A stretch of DNA of 17,385 bases from CAIOYC01 sp964243985 (GCA_964243985.1 CAXTHJ010000062.1:1-17385), one strand, 5' to 3'. Shown: positions 1-9,494, counted from the first letter of the stretch. Numbers and translations are program-made. The notes: generated by a model from the letters alone, not told the origin.

Positions 1-1585
<1,585 letters not shown>

Positions 1586-1785
1586 GGCGATCTCGCGCGA
1601 ACGGCCGCGCGCGTCGGTGCGCGCTCAGGCGGCATAGGGGATAGGGCTAAGCGGCGGGTTTAGAGGGGTCGGCTCATAGCCGCAACCCTTCGATCCTTCG
1701 ACCAGACAAGATTGATCGCGCGTCGGGAACGCCATTAAAGGCGCCGCGCATTGACGCTCCGTCCCCTCGCCTTTACCCCCGCGCC

Positions 1786-2652
1786 ATGTCCGCTCCCCAC
1801 ATCCTGACTGGCCTGTCCGAGGTCGCTGATCACTACGACGCGGTGTTCTGCGACGTGTGGGGCGTGATCCACAATGGCGTCGAGAGCTTTGCTGCCGCCT
1901 GCGCCGCATTGGAGCGGTTTCAGGGGGAGCGGGGGCCGGTGGTGCTGATCTCCAACTCTCCGCGGCCATCGTCGGACGTGGTGGATCAGCTGCGGGCGCT
2001 TCTTGTGCCGGATGCGGCATGGTCGGCCTTCGTCACCTCCGGAGACGCCACGCGCGCCTTGCTGGCCGAGCGCGCGCCGGGGCCGGCCTGGGCCATCGGG
2101 CCGGAGCGGGACGGGACCCTTTACGATGGCCTCGATTTAAGCTTCGCCGGACCGGACGCCGCAGCCTTCATCAGTTGCACTGGCTTGGTGGACGACGATG
2201 TGGAGACGCCGGACGATTACCGGGAGGCCCTTATCGTGGCGGCAAGGCGGAACCTCCCCATGATCTGCGCCAATCCCGATCAGGTGGTGCAGCGGGGGGC
2301 CAAGCTGATCTACTGCGGCGGCGCGCTCGCGTCCCTCTACGTTGAGTTAGGCGGGCAAGTGGTCATGGCTGGCAAACCTCATCCGGCAATTTACGAACAG
2401 ACGCGGGCGGAGGCGGATCGGCTCGCCGGAAAGCCCCTCGATCCTGCACGCATCCTCTGCATTGGCGATGGCATCCCGACCGACGTCCTTGGGGCCAATC
2501 GACAAGGCCTTGATTGCCTGTTCGTGGCCGACGGCATCCATACTGTGGAGGCGTCGGACGAGCACGGCCGTCTCGACGCCGACCGATTGTCCGCGCGGCT
2601 TGCGAAAGATCAGGCTCACGCCGCCTATGCCTTGGCGGCGCTGGTTTGGTGA
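1786..2652 (+). CDS. HAD superfamily class IIA hydrolase (TIGR01459/NagD-like)
   Basis: A 288-aa cytoplasmic HAD-fold protein of the IIA (NagD/CECR5-like) branch, probably a phosphatase on a small phosphorylated metabolite; the substrate is unknown. Motif I is FCDVWGVIHNG with nucleophile Asp23. The second Asp of the usual DxD is Trp25, which I recall as the habit of this subfamily rather than damage. Motif II is the Ser in LISNSPRPS. Motif III is Lys197 in MAGKPHPAIYEQ. Motif IV is GDGIPTD with Asp228 and Asp233. The C-terminal half (GANRQGLDCLFVADGIH) is typical of the family. It starts 200 bp from the divergent carB and runs 33 bp upstream of the MaoC gene, so the two are probably cotranscribed with ribF. 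Weak Shine-Dalgarno. The family call is firm; the exact function is open. Confidence 0.9.
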   Translation: MSAPHILTGLSEVADHYDAVFCDVWGVIHNGVESFAAACAALERFQGERGPVVLISNSPRPSSDVVDQLRALLVPDAAWSAFVTSGDATRALLAERAPGPAWAIGPERDGTLYDGLDLSFAGPDAAAFISCTGLVDDDVETPDDYREALIVAARRNLPMICANPDQVVQRGAKLIYCGGALASLYVELGGQVVMAGKPHPAIYEQTRAEADRLAGKPLDPARILCIGDGIPTDVLGANRQGLDCLFVADGIHTVEASDEHGRLDADRLSARLAKDQAHAAYALAALVW

Positions 2653-2685
2653 GGCTATGACAGCGCTGCACTTGGGAGCCACGAT

Positions 2686-3132
2686 ATGAGCGCGACCGGC
2701 CTTTTCCTGGAAGACCTGACCGTCGGCCGGGGATCGGAGCGCCAGCACACGGTGGAAGAGGGGGATATCGAAGCCTTCGCCGCCGTCTCAGGCGACCGCA
2801 ACCCGGTGCATCTGGACGAGGCCTACGCATCGGCGACGCCGTTCAAGGGGCGCATCGCGCACGGGATGCTCGGCGCGGCCTACATTTCCGCGGTCCTTGG
2901 CATGGAGCTGCCGGGGCCGGGGGCCATCTATCTGTCGCAGAACCTCGCATTTAAGCGGCCGGTGCGGGTCGGAGACACGGTGCTGACGCGCGTCACCGTC
3001 ATCGCCATTGACCCAATTAAGGCCCATGTGATCCTGAAAACCGAGTGTCAGGTGAAGGGCAAGATCGTGATCGACGGCGAAGCGATCGTGATGGTTCCGC
3101 GCCGGTCTGTTGCGCCCATCGGAGCCGTCTGA
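2686..3132 (+). CDS. MaoC-type (R)-specific enoyl-CoA hydratase
   Basis: A 148-aa single hot-dog-fold protein of the MaoC/PhaJ (hydratase 2) family, expected to hydrate trans-2-enoyl-CoA to (R)-3-hydroxyacyl-CoA, linking beta-oxidation to polyhydroxyalkanoate or related acyl metabolism. The hydratase-2 signature is intact: FAAVSGDRNPVHLDEAYA contains catalytic Asp37 and His42 in DxNPxH. This is followed by FKGRIAHGMLGAAYIS, in which HGML is the conserved substrate-pocket segment. Length fits PhaJ-like proteins (about 135-160 aa). The ATG at 2686 has GGGAG about 10 bp upstream. It is sandwiched between the HAD gene and ribF in the same orientation, with a one-base gap to the preferred ribF start, so translation is probably coupled. 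No PHA synthase is in the window, so a role in PHA supply is only possible. Confidence 0.9.
   Translation: MSATGLFLEDLTVGRGSERQHTVEEGDIEAFAAVSGDRNPVHLDEAYASATPFKGRIAHGMLGAAYISAVLGMELPGPGAIYLSQNLAFKRPVRVGDTVLTRVTVIAIDPIKAHVILKTECQVKGKIVIDGEAIVMVPRRSVAPIGAV
3121..3124 (+). promoter_or_regulatory. Shine-Dalgarno deciding the ribF start
   Basis: GGAG sits 9 nt upstream of the TTG at 3134, inside the last codons of the MaoC gene. This favours TTG 3134 (one base after the MaoC stop) over the upstream TTG at 3110, which has no comparable site. Confidence 0.5.
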
Positions 3133-3133
3133 T

Positions 3134-4075
3134 TTGGCTCTGCACGTCATCGAAGGCTGGCGCGACCTCGACCCCGAGCTGAAGGGGGCGGCGGTGGCGC
3201 TTGGCGCGTTCGACGGCGTGCATCGCGGGCACCGGCAGGTGATCGCGGAAGCCGCCAAGGCCGCCGCCGCCCTGCACGTCCCCCTTGGCGCCATCAGCTT
3301 CGAGCCGCATCCTCGCCGGTACTTCGGGCGCGAAACCGATCCGTTCCGCCTGATGACCACCGACCAGCAGGCCCATGCCCTGGACGAGCTTGGGGTGGAT
3401 CGGTTCTACATCCTGCCCTTCGACGAGGAGATGGCCACCCGCTCGGACGAGGACTTCGCCCGCTTCGTTCTGGCCGAGAGCCTCGGCGCCCGGCATGTGG
3501 CCGCCGGCTTCGACCTGTCCTTCGGCGCGGGCGGCGTCGGCGACCCCGAGCGGCTGAAAGCCTATGGCGCCCGCTATGGCTTCAGCGTTTCCATCGCCGC
3601 TCCGGTCGGCGGCGTTCATGACGAGAAGTTCTCCTCCTCCATGATCCGCCAGGCCCTGCGCGACGGCGAACCGGAGAAGGCCGCGGCCATCCTCGGCCGG
3701 CCGTTCGCCATCGAAGGGGTGGTGGAGCACGGCGACAAGCTCGGCCGCACCATCGGCTTTCCCACGGCCAACATCCTGCTGGGCGAGTACCTCCGGCCTA
3801 AGTTCGGCATCTACGCCACCCGCACGCGGCTTGCCGATGGGCGCGAGGTGGCGGGCGTTTCATACGTGGGGCCCCGCCCGATCGTGAACGGGACGGACGA
3901 GCGGCTGGAAGTCCACCTGTTCGATTTCGACGAGGACATCTACGGCGAAACGCTTGAGACCTACCTGATCAGTTATCTGCGCGGCGACCAGAACTTCGAC
4001 AGCTGGGACGACATGCTGGTGCAGATCAAACTGGATGCGGAAGCGGCGCGGGCGGTGCTGCTTCCGCCGTTCTAA
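3134..4075 (+). CDS. ribF: Bifunctional riboflavin kinase / FMN adenylyltransferase (FAD synthetase)
   Basis: Converts riboflavin to FMN and then to FAD in the cytoplasm. With the TTG start at 3134 the protein is 313 aa, the usual RibF length; a longer TTG form from 3110 gives 321 aa. The N-terminal nucleotidyltransferase domain shows GAFDGVHRGH (residues 24-33, the HxGH-type site) and FEPHPRRYF. Later come FDLSFGAGGVGD and the SSSMIRQALRDG segment. The C-terminal riboflavin kinase domain shows GFPTANI (residues 208-214, the PTAN motif binding ATP/Mg), then FGIYATRT, YVGPRPIVNG and LEVHLFDFDEDIYGE. Translation is probably coupled to the upstream MaoC gene (TGA, one base, TTG). No FMN riboswitch is visible upstream, as expected inside an operon. 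Confidence 0.95.
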   Translation: MALHVIEGWRDLDPELKGAAVALGAFDGVHRGHRQVIAEAAKAAAALHVPLGAISFEPHPRRYFGRETDPFRLMTTDQQAHALDELGVDRFYILPFDEEMATRSDEDFARFVLAESLGARHVAAGFDLSFGAGGVGDPERLKAYGARYGFSVSIAAPVGGVHDEKFSSSMIRQALRDGEPEKAAAILGRPFAIEGVVEHGDKLGRTIGFPTANILLGEYLRPKFGIYATRTRLADGREVAGVSYVGPRPIVNGTDERLEVHLFDFDEDIYGETLETYLISYLRGDQNFDSWDDMLVQIKLDAEAARAVLLPPF

Positions 4076-4141
4076 GACGGTGTCCCAAACTGTCGGAAGA
4101 ATGTCCTGATCGACAGGAGCCGGGCTGAGCTATGCTGAGTC

Positions 4142-5152
4142 ATGCAGTCAGCTTGGGTGCAAAAAAGGATCGGGTTGGTCGGCTTCGACGGCGTGGCCGC
4201 GCTGGACCTTGTGGGCGTGCTCGACGCCTTCAGCCTCGCCAACAATCATGTTGATCCCACCCCTTACGAGACCATCGTGGTCGGATTGGACAACGCGCCG
4301 TTCAATGCGACGTCCGGCTTGCGGCTCTTACCGGATGTCGCGCTCGGTCAAGCGCCGCCGTTCGACACCATCGTTGTGCCTGGCGGAGCGGGTTTGCGTG
4401 ATGACACCGTTCTGGCGCCCATCGCCGCCTGGCTGAAAAGCCGCGCCGGCGAGACGCGGCGCATGGTGTCCGTCTGCACCGGCCTCTACGGGCTGGCGGC
4501 GGCGGGGCTGTTAGACGGTAGGCGCGCCACCACCCACTGGGGACATGCCAAGGCGCTGGCGCAGCGCTTTCCGGCGATCAAGCTCGAGCCTGACGCTATC
4601 TTCATCAAGGACGGCCCCTTCTACACCTCCGCCGGCATGACCGCGGGCATTGATCTGGCCTTGTCGCTGATCGAGGAGGATTGCGGCCCCGCCCATGCCT
4701 TGAACGTCGCCCGCCAGATGGTGGTCTACGTGAAGCGACCGGGCGGCCAGCTTCAGTATTCCGAGCCCCTGCGCTTCCAGACCCGCGCCGGCGATCGATT
4801 CGCCGACCTCGTAGCCTCGATCACCGGCGACCTCGGCGCAGCCTGGACCGTGGAGACGATGGCGACGCGGGCGGGTCTCAGCGCCCGCCAGTTCAGCCGG
4901 CGGTTCAAGACCGCGTTCGGCGTCACCCCGGGCGCCCATCTGGAGACCCTTCGACTGGATGAGGCGCGCCTGCACCTGGCCGCCGGCCGCGACTCGGTTG
5001 CGCGGATCGCCCATGCCGTCGGCTTCCAGAGCGACGACGCCTTCCGCCGCGCGTTCGAGCGCCGCTTCGGCGTTACCCCCACCGCATACCGTCACCGCTT
5101 CGCCGCCCCCTTATTGCAGGAAGACCCGCATGAAGCCGCTCGCCACGTTTAG
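4142..5152 (+). CDS. GlxA-like transcriptional regulator (DJ-1/PfpI domain + AraC HTH)
   Basis: A 336-aa regulator with an N-terminal glutamine-amidotransferase-like DJ-1/PfpI domain (about 8-190) and a C-terminal AraC double helix-turn-helix (about 225-325). The nucleophile-elbow Cys is present (Cys112 in VSVCTGLYGLAAAGLL), followed by THWGHAKAL and FYTSAGMTAGIDLAL, both standard for the GlxA group. These domains usually sense small metabolites and are not usually proteases. The HTH segments are METMATRAGLSARQFSRRF-like and VARIAHAVGFQSDDAFRRAF, ending in the AraC signature FGVTPTAYR. AGGAG lies upstream at about 4116; a GTG at 4157 is an alternative start. Its 3' end overlaps the cytochrome P460 start by 23 bp, so it is probably cotranscribed with, and may control, that gene. 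The inducer is unknown. Confidence 0.92.
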   Translation: MQSAWVQKRIGLVGFDGVAALDLVGVLDAFSLANNHVDPTPYETIVVGLDNAPFNATSGLRLLPDVALGQAPPFDTIVVPGGAGLRDDTVLAPIAAWLKSRAGETRRMVSVCTGLYGLAAAGLLDGRRATTHWGHAKALAQRFPAIKLEPDAIFIKDGPFYTSAGMTAGIDLALSLIEEDCGPAHALNVARQMVVYVKRPGGQLQYSEPLRFQTRAGDRFADLVASITGDLGAAWTVETMATRAGLSARQFSRRFKTAFGVTPGAHLETLRLDEARLHLAAGRDSVARIAHAVGFQSDDAFRRAFERRFGVTPTAYRHRFAAPLLQEDPHEAARHV

Positions 5153-5746
5153 CGTCTGCGCCGCCCTGACAGTCGTCTTGGCCGTGGCCGGTGCGGTGGC
5201 CGGTTCGGCTGACCCCACAACTGTCGCGCCGGGAACGCCGCAATACGACGCGAACGGGCGCCTGCTGTTCCCGACCGACTACCGCGAGTGGGTGTTCCTG
5301 AGTTCGGGGCTGAACATGAGCTACAATCCCGGCCCCGCCACGGCGGGCATGGATATGTTCGGCAACATCTTCGCCCCCCGCGCCGCCTACGAGGCGTTCA
5401 AGAAGACCGGCGTCTGGCCCGACAAGACCGTCTTGATCCTGGAGAACCGGGCGGCGCCACCAAGGGCTCCATCAACAAGCACGGCCAGTTCCAGACCGCC
5501 GAGGTGATGGGGGTGGAGGCGCACGTGAAGGATCAGGCCCGCTTCAAGGGCGGCTGGGCCTTCTTCGGCTTCGACGGAGACAAGCCTGCGGCGCAGATCC
5601 CCTATGCCGCCAGCTGCTATGCCTGCCATCAGGCGCATGCGGCGGCGGACACCACCTTCGTGCAGTTCTATCCGACGCTCCTACCTGTCGCCACGGCGAT
5701 GAAGACCCTGAGCCCGGCCTATGTGGCTGAAGAAGCGGCGAAATAG
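5130..5746 (+). pseudogene. Cytochrome P460 family protein, broken by a one-base frameshift
   Basis: A secreted monohaem c-type cytochrome of the P460 family, whose members oxidise hydroxylamine or bind NO in the periplasm. The ATG at 5130 has a good Shine-Dalgarno (CAGGAAG) inside the AraC gene. It opens a Sec signal peptide (MKPLATFSVCAALTVVLAVA..., cleavage near VAGS-AD) and P460 sequence (FPTDYREWVFLSSGLNMSY, MDMFGNIFAP, FKKTGVWPDKTVLILENR). At about 5448-5453 the reading passes into the -1 frame, where the family sequence resumes with GGATKGSINKHGQFQ, FKGGWAFFGFDG, the haem site CYACH (5615-5629) and DTTFVQFYPTLLP. It ends at 5746. One missing G in CCGGGCGGCG would restore a protein of about 205 aa. 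Both halves are otherwise intact, so this is a very recent mutation or a sequencing error. No slippery heptamer supporting programmed frameshifting is seen. Confidence 0.88.
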
Positions 5747-5875
5747 CGGCCCGCCCATTCGCCCATTGGCGCAGACCGATCGGCAAATCACGAACCCGCT
5801 GGCCGGTTAGCGCAGGCGGTGTGGCGGGCGATCCTAAAACGGTGTGTCTGAGCCTCATCGCAACAGGAGGCTTCC

Positions 5876-6496
5876 ATGACCGCCATCACGTCAGACGTTT
5901 CGACCATCACCCCCGCCGACAAGCCCGGTCCCTCCGGCCTTATCGTGGCCGGGCGGGAATTGGCCACGGACCTGCTCTCCAGCCTCTTGTTCGCCGGGCT
6001 GCTCAGCTTCACCCACGACGTGACCCTCTCCATCTGCGTCGCCATCTTCGCGGGCCTTGTTCAGATCGGTTGGCTGACGGCGCGGGGTCGCAAGGCCGAC
6101 GCCATGCAGTGGATGAGCCTTGGCCTCGTCGTCGTGTTCGGCGGCGCGTCGCTTATGACCCACGATCCGCGTTTCCTGATGTTCAAGCCCACCTTGATCT
6201 ACTGCGCCATCGGCGCGGTAATGCTGAAACGCGGCTGGCTGAACCGCTACATGCCGCCCAAGGCCTTGGCATGGTCCAGCGATGTGACCACCGTGTTCGG
6301 TTACATCTGGGCCGTGATGATGTTCACCACGGCGGCGATCAACCTTGCCTTGGTGGCGAACGGCGATCCTAAGGTTTGGGCCTGGTTTTTGGGCGTTTTC
6401 CCGCTGTCCTCCAAGCTCGGCCTTTTCGCCATCCAGTACCTCACCACCCGCGTCATCGTCATGCGCCGGGTGAAAGCAGCGGGCGCTCTCGCCTGA
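5876..6496 (+). CDS. Septation protein IspZ / YciB family inner-membrane protein
   Basis: A 206-aa multi-pass inner-membrane protein resembling intracellular septation protein A (IspZ/YciB), implicated in cell-envelope integrity and division. Hydrophobic segments lie at roughly 32-50, 50-66, 78-96, 104-118, 136-160 and 165-185. The family hallmark is the middle part: VVVFGGASLMTHDPRFLMFKPTLIY, in which a short His-Asp loop leads into a KPTLIY helix, followed by the GWLNRYMPPKALAW-like segment. The ATG at 5876 follows a textbook AGGAGG seven bases upstream. It stands 129 bp after the P460 gene and 43 bp before the alpha/beta hydrolase. IspZ family members are a little divergent here, so a more general YciB-like name would also fit. 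Confidence 0.8.
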   Translation: MTAITSDVSTITPADKPGPSGLIVAGRELATDLLSSLLFAGLLSFTHDVTLSICVAIFAGLVQIGWLTARGRKADAMQWMSLGLVVVFGGASLMTHDPRFLMFKPTLIYCAIGAVMLKRGWLNRYMPPKALAWSSDVTTVFGYIWAVMMFTTAAINLALVANGDPKVWAWFLGVFPLSSKLGLFAIQYLTTRVIVMRRVKAAGALA

Positions 6497-6507
6497 ACCG
6501 CTCAGGC
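6491..6507 (+). terminator. Short hairpin at the end of the IspZ-like gene (weak)
   Basis: GCCTGA-ACCGC-TCAGGC forms a perfect 6-bp stem over the stop codon. No U-run follows, so it is at best a weak attenuator or an mRNA-end stabiliser. Confidence 0.2.
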
Positions 6508-6539
6508 GTGCTCTGATCCACAGGAACGCGGAGACTTTC

Positions 6540-7547
6540 ATGATCTGGCTAAACCGAGCAGGCGTGCTGTTGCTGGCGGGCCTCCTCCTCTGCCTCCCGG
6601 CCATTACGCCCGTCGCGGCCGAACCGGCCCGGAGCGTCGGCTTCCAGCACCTCAGCATCGCCGACGGCGACCGCCCGCGGATCGAGGTCGGCGTTTGGTA
6701 TCCCACGGACGCAGCCGCCATGCCCGAGCCGCTGGAGCTCTACACCCAGACGGTGGCCAAGGACGGGCCGATCAGCGGCGCCCGCCTGCCCCTGGTGGTG
6801 ATCTCCCACGGCAACGGCGGCTCCTATGCGGGCCATTACGATACGGCGCTGGCCCTGGCCAAAGCAGGCTTCGTGGTGGCGACGCTGACCCACACCGGTG
6901 ACAACTACAAGGATCAGAGCCGCGCGACGGACATGGCCGAGCGCCCGCGCCAGCTGCACGTCCTGACCGACTACATGCTGAAGAGCTGGAGCGAGCATCG
7001 CTTCATCGACCCGAACCGGGTGGGGGCGTTCGGCTTCTCGTCAGGCGGGTTCACGGTGCTGGTCGCCGCCGGCGGCGAGCCAAACCTGGCGCTCGTCGCG
7101 CCGCACTGCGCTGAGCATCCCAAGTTCTTCGACTGCGCCCTAGTGACGAGCCACCCGGTGTCAGCCGACGCTTTAGCCGCCATGCATTGGATACACGATC
7201 CTCGATTGAAGGCCGTGGTCGTGGCCGCCCCGGCGATCGGCTATGCGTTCGGGGCGGCCGGTCTGCAACACGTCACCGCCAAAATCGATCTGTGGCGCGC
7301 CGAGGATGATCGCGTGCTGCCCAATCCCTTCTACGCCGAGGCGGTGCGGGTGGGCTTGCCGAGGCCGCCCGCCTATCACGTGGTCCCTCACGCCGATCAC
7401 TTCGACTTCCTGGCGCCCTGTACGGACGCGCTCGCCACCGCGGCCCCCTTTATCTGCAAAAGCGAAGCGGGGTTTGATCGCGCGGCGTTCCACGCCCAGT
7501 TCGACCGGGACGTGGTCGCCTTCTTCCAGGAGACCCTCAAGAACTAA
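6540..7547 (+). CDS. Secreted alpha/beta hydrolase, dienelactone-hydrolase-like (COG4188 type)
   Basis: A 335-aa predicted exported alpha/beta-hydrolase. The first 27 residues are a Sec signal peptide (hydrophobic VLLLAGLLLCLP, cleavage near PVAA-EP). The mature part opens with VGVWYPTDAAAMP, typical of the predicted dienelactone hydrolase / PAF-acetylhydrolase-like group. LPLVVISHGNGGSYAGH supplies the oxyanion-hole HGNGG. The nucleophile elbow is GFSSGG (Ser167). The acid is probably in WRAEDDRVLP, and the base is the His of VPHADHFDF. Several Cys residues (PHC, FFDC, APC, FIC) suit a periplasmic disulfide-bonded protein. GGAG at 6530-6533 precedes the ATG. The substrate cannot be read from sequence; esters or lactones are likely. 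It probably shares a transcript with the IspZ-like gene. Confidence 0.87.
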   Translation: MIWLNRAGVLLLAGLLLCLPAITPVAAEPARSVGFQHLSIADGDRPRIEVGVWYPTDAAAMPEPLELYTQTVAKDGPISGARLPLVVISHGNGGSYAGHYDTALALAKAGFVVATLTHTGDNYKDQSRATDMAERPRQLHVLTDYMLKSWSEHRFIDPNRVGAFGFSSGGFTVLVAAGGEPNLALVAPHCAEHPKFFDCALVTSHPVSADALAAMHWIHDPRLKAVVVAAPAIGYAFGAAGLQHVTAKIDLWRAEDDRVLPNPFYAEAVRVGLPRPPAYHVVPHADHFDFLAPCTDALATAAPFICKSEAGFDRAAFHAQFDRDVVAFFQETLKN

Positions 7548-7563
7548 ACGCCACGCTTCACCC

Positions 7564-7571
7564 ATGGTTAA
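7564..7571 (-). promoter_or_regulatory. Candidate CtrA box upstream of fliIJ
   Basis: ATGGTTAA on the plus strand is TTAACCAT on the minus strand, matching the 8-mer CtrA motif known from Caulobacter. It lies 42 bp before the fliI TTG, in the short gap after the hydrolase gene. fliIJ belong to the CtrA-controlled early flagellar class in Caulobacter, so position and motif agree. An 8-base match alone is not proof. Confidence 0.45.
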
Positions 7572-7600
7572 CGCCGTGGGCGGCATGGTCGGCGGGACCT

Positions 7601-7606
7601 GAGGGG
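7601..7606 (+). promoter_or_regulatory. Shine-Dalgarno supporting the TTG start of fliI
   Basis: GAGGGG ends 7 nt before TTG 7614 and is the only good ribosome site near the conserved FliI N-terminus; no ATG or GTG occurs there in frame. Confidence 0.5.
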
Positions 7607-7613
7607 CCGCCGC

Positions 7614-8987
7614 TTGCACAACCTGATCGCCGCCGTGAACCGCATTGACCCGCTCACCGTCTCCGCGCGGGTGGCGGCGGTGAACGGGTTGCTGATCGAG
7701 GCGCGCGGGGGGCTGAGCCGCCTTTCGGTAGGCGCAAGGGCCGGCATCATCCGCTCAGGCGCCCTGCCGCCGCTCCCCGCCGAAGTGGTGGGCTTCCGCG
7801 AGACCCGCGCGCTCCTGATGCCCTTCGGCCCGGTGGAAGGCGTCGCGCCCGGGGCCGAGATCCAGATCATGCCGGAAGGCGCATCCGTTCGTCCGACCCT
7901 AGCGTGGCGCGGCCGCATCATCGACGCCTTCGGTCAGCCCATCGACGGCAAGGGACCGTTGCCGCAAGGGCCGGTCGGCTATCCCCTCCGCGCCCCGCCG
8001 CCGCCCGCCCATGCGCGCGGCAGGGTGGGAGAGCGCCTCGATCTGGGCGTCCGCGCTATGGACGTTTTCACCACCTGTTGCCGGGGCCAGCGCCTGGGCG
8101 TGTTCGCCGGCTCCGGCGTCGGCAAAAGCGTGCTCCTCTCCATGCTAGCGCGGGAGGCGTCCTGCGACGCGGTGGTGGTGGGCCTGATCGGCGAACGGGG
8201 CCGGGAAGTGCGGGAGTTCGTGGAGGAGACCCTTGGCGAACAGGGCCTCGCCCGCGCCGTGGTGGTGGTCGCCACCTCCGACGAGCCGGCCTTGAAGCGC
8301 CGCCAGGCCGCCTATCTGACCATGGCCATTGCAGAATATCTGCGCGACCAGGATCAGGATGTGCTGTGCCTGATGGACAGCGTCACCCGCTTCGCCATGG
8401 CCCAGCGCGAGATCGGCCTCGCCGCCGGAGAGCCACCCACCACCAAGGGCTACACCCCCACCGTCTTCACCGAGCTGCCGAAGCTCCTGGAGCGCGCCGG
8501 CCCCGGCCCGGTGCGGCCGGACGGCACGACGGCCGGCGCCATCACCGCCATGTTCACGGTGCTGGTGGACGGGGACGACCACAACGAGCCCATCGCCGAC
8601 GCCGTGCGCGGCATCCTCGACGGCCACATCGTGATGGAGCGCGCCATCGCCGAGCGGGGGCGCTTTCCGGCCATCAACGTCCTGAAGTCCATCAGCCGCA
8701 CCATGCCCGCCTGCCAGCTTTTGCCCGAGCGAGATATCGTGCGGGCGGCCCGCCAGGCGCTCTCCTCCTACGCCAACATGGAGGAGCTGATCCGCATCGG
8801 CGCCTACCGACGGGGCTCCGACCCCCAGGTGGACCGGGCCATCGCCCTCAATCCCGCGCTGGAGGACTTCCTCACCCAGGACAAGGACGAGGCGACGCCG
8901 CTCCTGGAAAGCTTCGCCCGTCTCGGCGCCGTTCTCGCCGACGTGCCCATGCCGCTGCCCATGATGTCCGGCGGGATCGCCGCATGA
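7614..8987 (+). CDS. fliI: Flagellar export ATPase FliI
   Basis: The cytoplasmic ATPase of the flagellar type III export apparatus, related to F1-beta. It is 457 aa, a normal FliI length. The N-terminal beta-barrel (about 1-95) includes VAAVNGLLIEARGGLSRLSVG and the switch-like RETRALLMPFGPVEGV. The ATPase core contains the Walker A AGSGVGKS (residues 165-172), GLIGERGREVREF (catalytic Glu loop), the Walker B strand DVLCLMDSVTRFAMAQREIG and the GYTPTVFTELPKLLERAG segment. The C-terminal helical part carries HIVMERAIAERGRFPAIN. The start is TTG 7614, backed by GAGGGG. fliJ starts within the stop codon (ATGA), so the two are translationally coupled. Control by CtrA is suggested by the upstream TTAACCAT box. 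Confidence 0.97.
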   Translation: MHNLIAAVNRIDPLTVSARVAAVNGLLIEARGGLSRLSVGARAGIIRSGALPPLPAEVVGFRETRALLMPFGPVEGVAPGAEIQIMPEGASVRPTLAWRGRIIDAFGQPIDGKGPLPQGPVGYPLRAPPPPAHARGRVGERLDLGVRAMDVFTTCCRGQRLGVFAGSGVGKSVLLSMLAREASCDAVVVGLIGERGREVREFVEETLGEQGLARAVVVVATSDEPALKRRQAAYLTMAIAEYLRDQDQDVLCLMDSVTRFAMAQREIGLAAGEPPTTKGYTPTVFTELPKLLERAGPGPVRPDGTTAGAITAMFTVLVDGDDHNEPIADAVRGILDGHIVMERAIAERGRFPAINVLKSISRTMPACQLLPERDIVRAARQALSSYANMEELIRIGAYRRGSDPQVDRAIALNPALEDFLTQDKDEATPLLESFARLGAVLADVPMPLPMMSGGIAA

Positions 8988-9391
8988 GTTGGGCGCACTC
9001 CCTGATCCGGGTCCGCGAATTCGAGATCGAGACGCTGAGGAAGCGTCTCGGGGCCGTCATGGAGGCCAAGGTGGTGGCGGAGGCGACGATCGTGCGCCTG
9101 GACGCCGAGGCCGAGGCCGAGACAGCCCACGCCCGCAAAGACGCCGAAGCCGGCTGGTATCTGATCGGCTTTCGCGACGGTTGGAAGCTCCGCCGCGCCA
9201 AGGCCACGGCCGACCTGAAAGTCGTGCAGATGGAGGAGCAGGGCTGCCGCGACGCCCTCGCTGACGCCTTTACCGAACTGAAGAAGGTGGAAATGGTGGC
9301 CGAAGCCCAGGCGGCGGCGGCCTCAAAGGTGGTCGCCAAGCGTGAAAGGGCCGCGCTGGACGAGATCGCGCTCCGAAGAACCGGGACCTAG
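8984..9391 (+). CDS. fliJ: Flagellar export chaperone / stalk protein FliJ
   Basis: A 135-aa, almost wholly helical coiled-coil protein (heptad-rich ETLRKRLGAVMEAKVVAEATIVRLDAEAEAE, then long A/E/K-rich helices) with the conserved FliJ-like centre AGWYLIGFRDGWKLRRAKA seen in Caulobacteraceae. FliJ is the central-stalk partner of the FliI hexamer, equivalent to the F1 gamma subunit, and links it to FlhA. Its ATG overlaps the fliI TGA (ATGA at 8984-8987), the usual arrangement of this pair. No further flagellar gene follows; the next gene is the convergent secA. Confidence 0.92.
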   Translation: MSWAHSLIRVREFEIETLRKRLGAVMEAKVVAEATIVRLDAEAEAETAHARKDAEAGWYLIGFRDGWKLRRAKATADLKVVQMEEQGCRDALADAFTELKKVEMVAEAQAAAASKVVAKRERAALDEIALRRTGT

Positions 9392-9481
9392 CCGGGCGAG
9401 GGCTTCAAACGCGCGTCACGATTTCTGACATCGTCGACGACAAAATTCTGAACGATTTCGGTCAGCCGCCGTTCATGCAGA

Positions 9482-9494
9482 AGCCGTCACGGCT
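9482..9494. terminator. Weak hairpin between convergent fliJ and secA
   Basis: AGCCG-TCA-CGGCT forms a 5-bp stem in the 237-bp gap between the convergent ends. No T-run is present on either side, so a role as a bidirectional terminator is only a guess. The same gap holds a 10-bp palindrome TCGTCGACGA at 9431-9440. Confidence 0.2.

Noticed and set aside
5440..5465. Programmed -1 ribosomal frameshift in the P460 gene
   Set aside because: No X XXY YYZ slippery heptamer or obvious downstream pseudoknot, and P460 proteins are not known to need frameshifting.
7564..7602. 12-codon ORF (MVNAVGGMVGGT) before fliI as a leader peptide
   Set aside because: No ribosome site, its start overlaps the CtrA-like box, and there is no attenuator structure; a chance frame is simpler.
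7904..8983. Upstream extension of the fliJ frame through fliI
   Set aside because: The extension is Arg/Pro-rich shadow of fliI. FliJ homology starts at the ATGA overlap at 8984.
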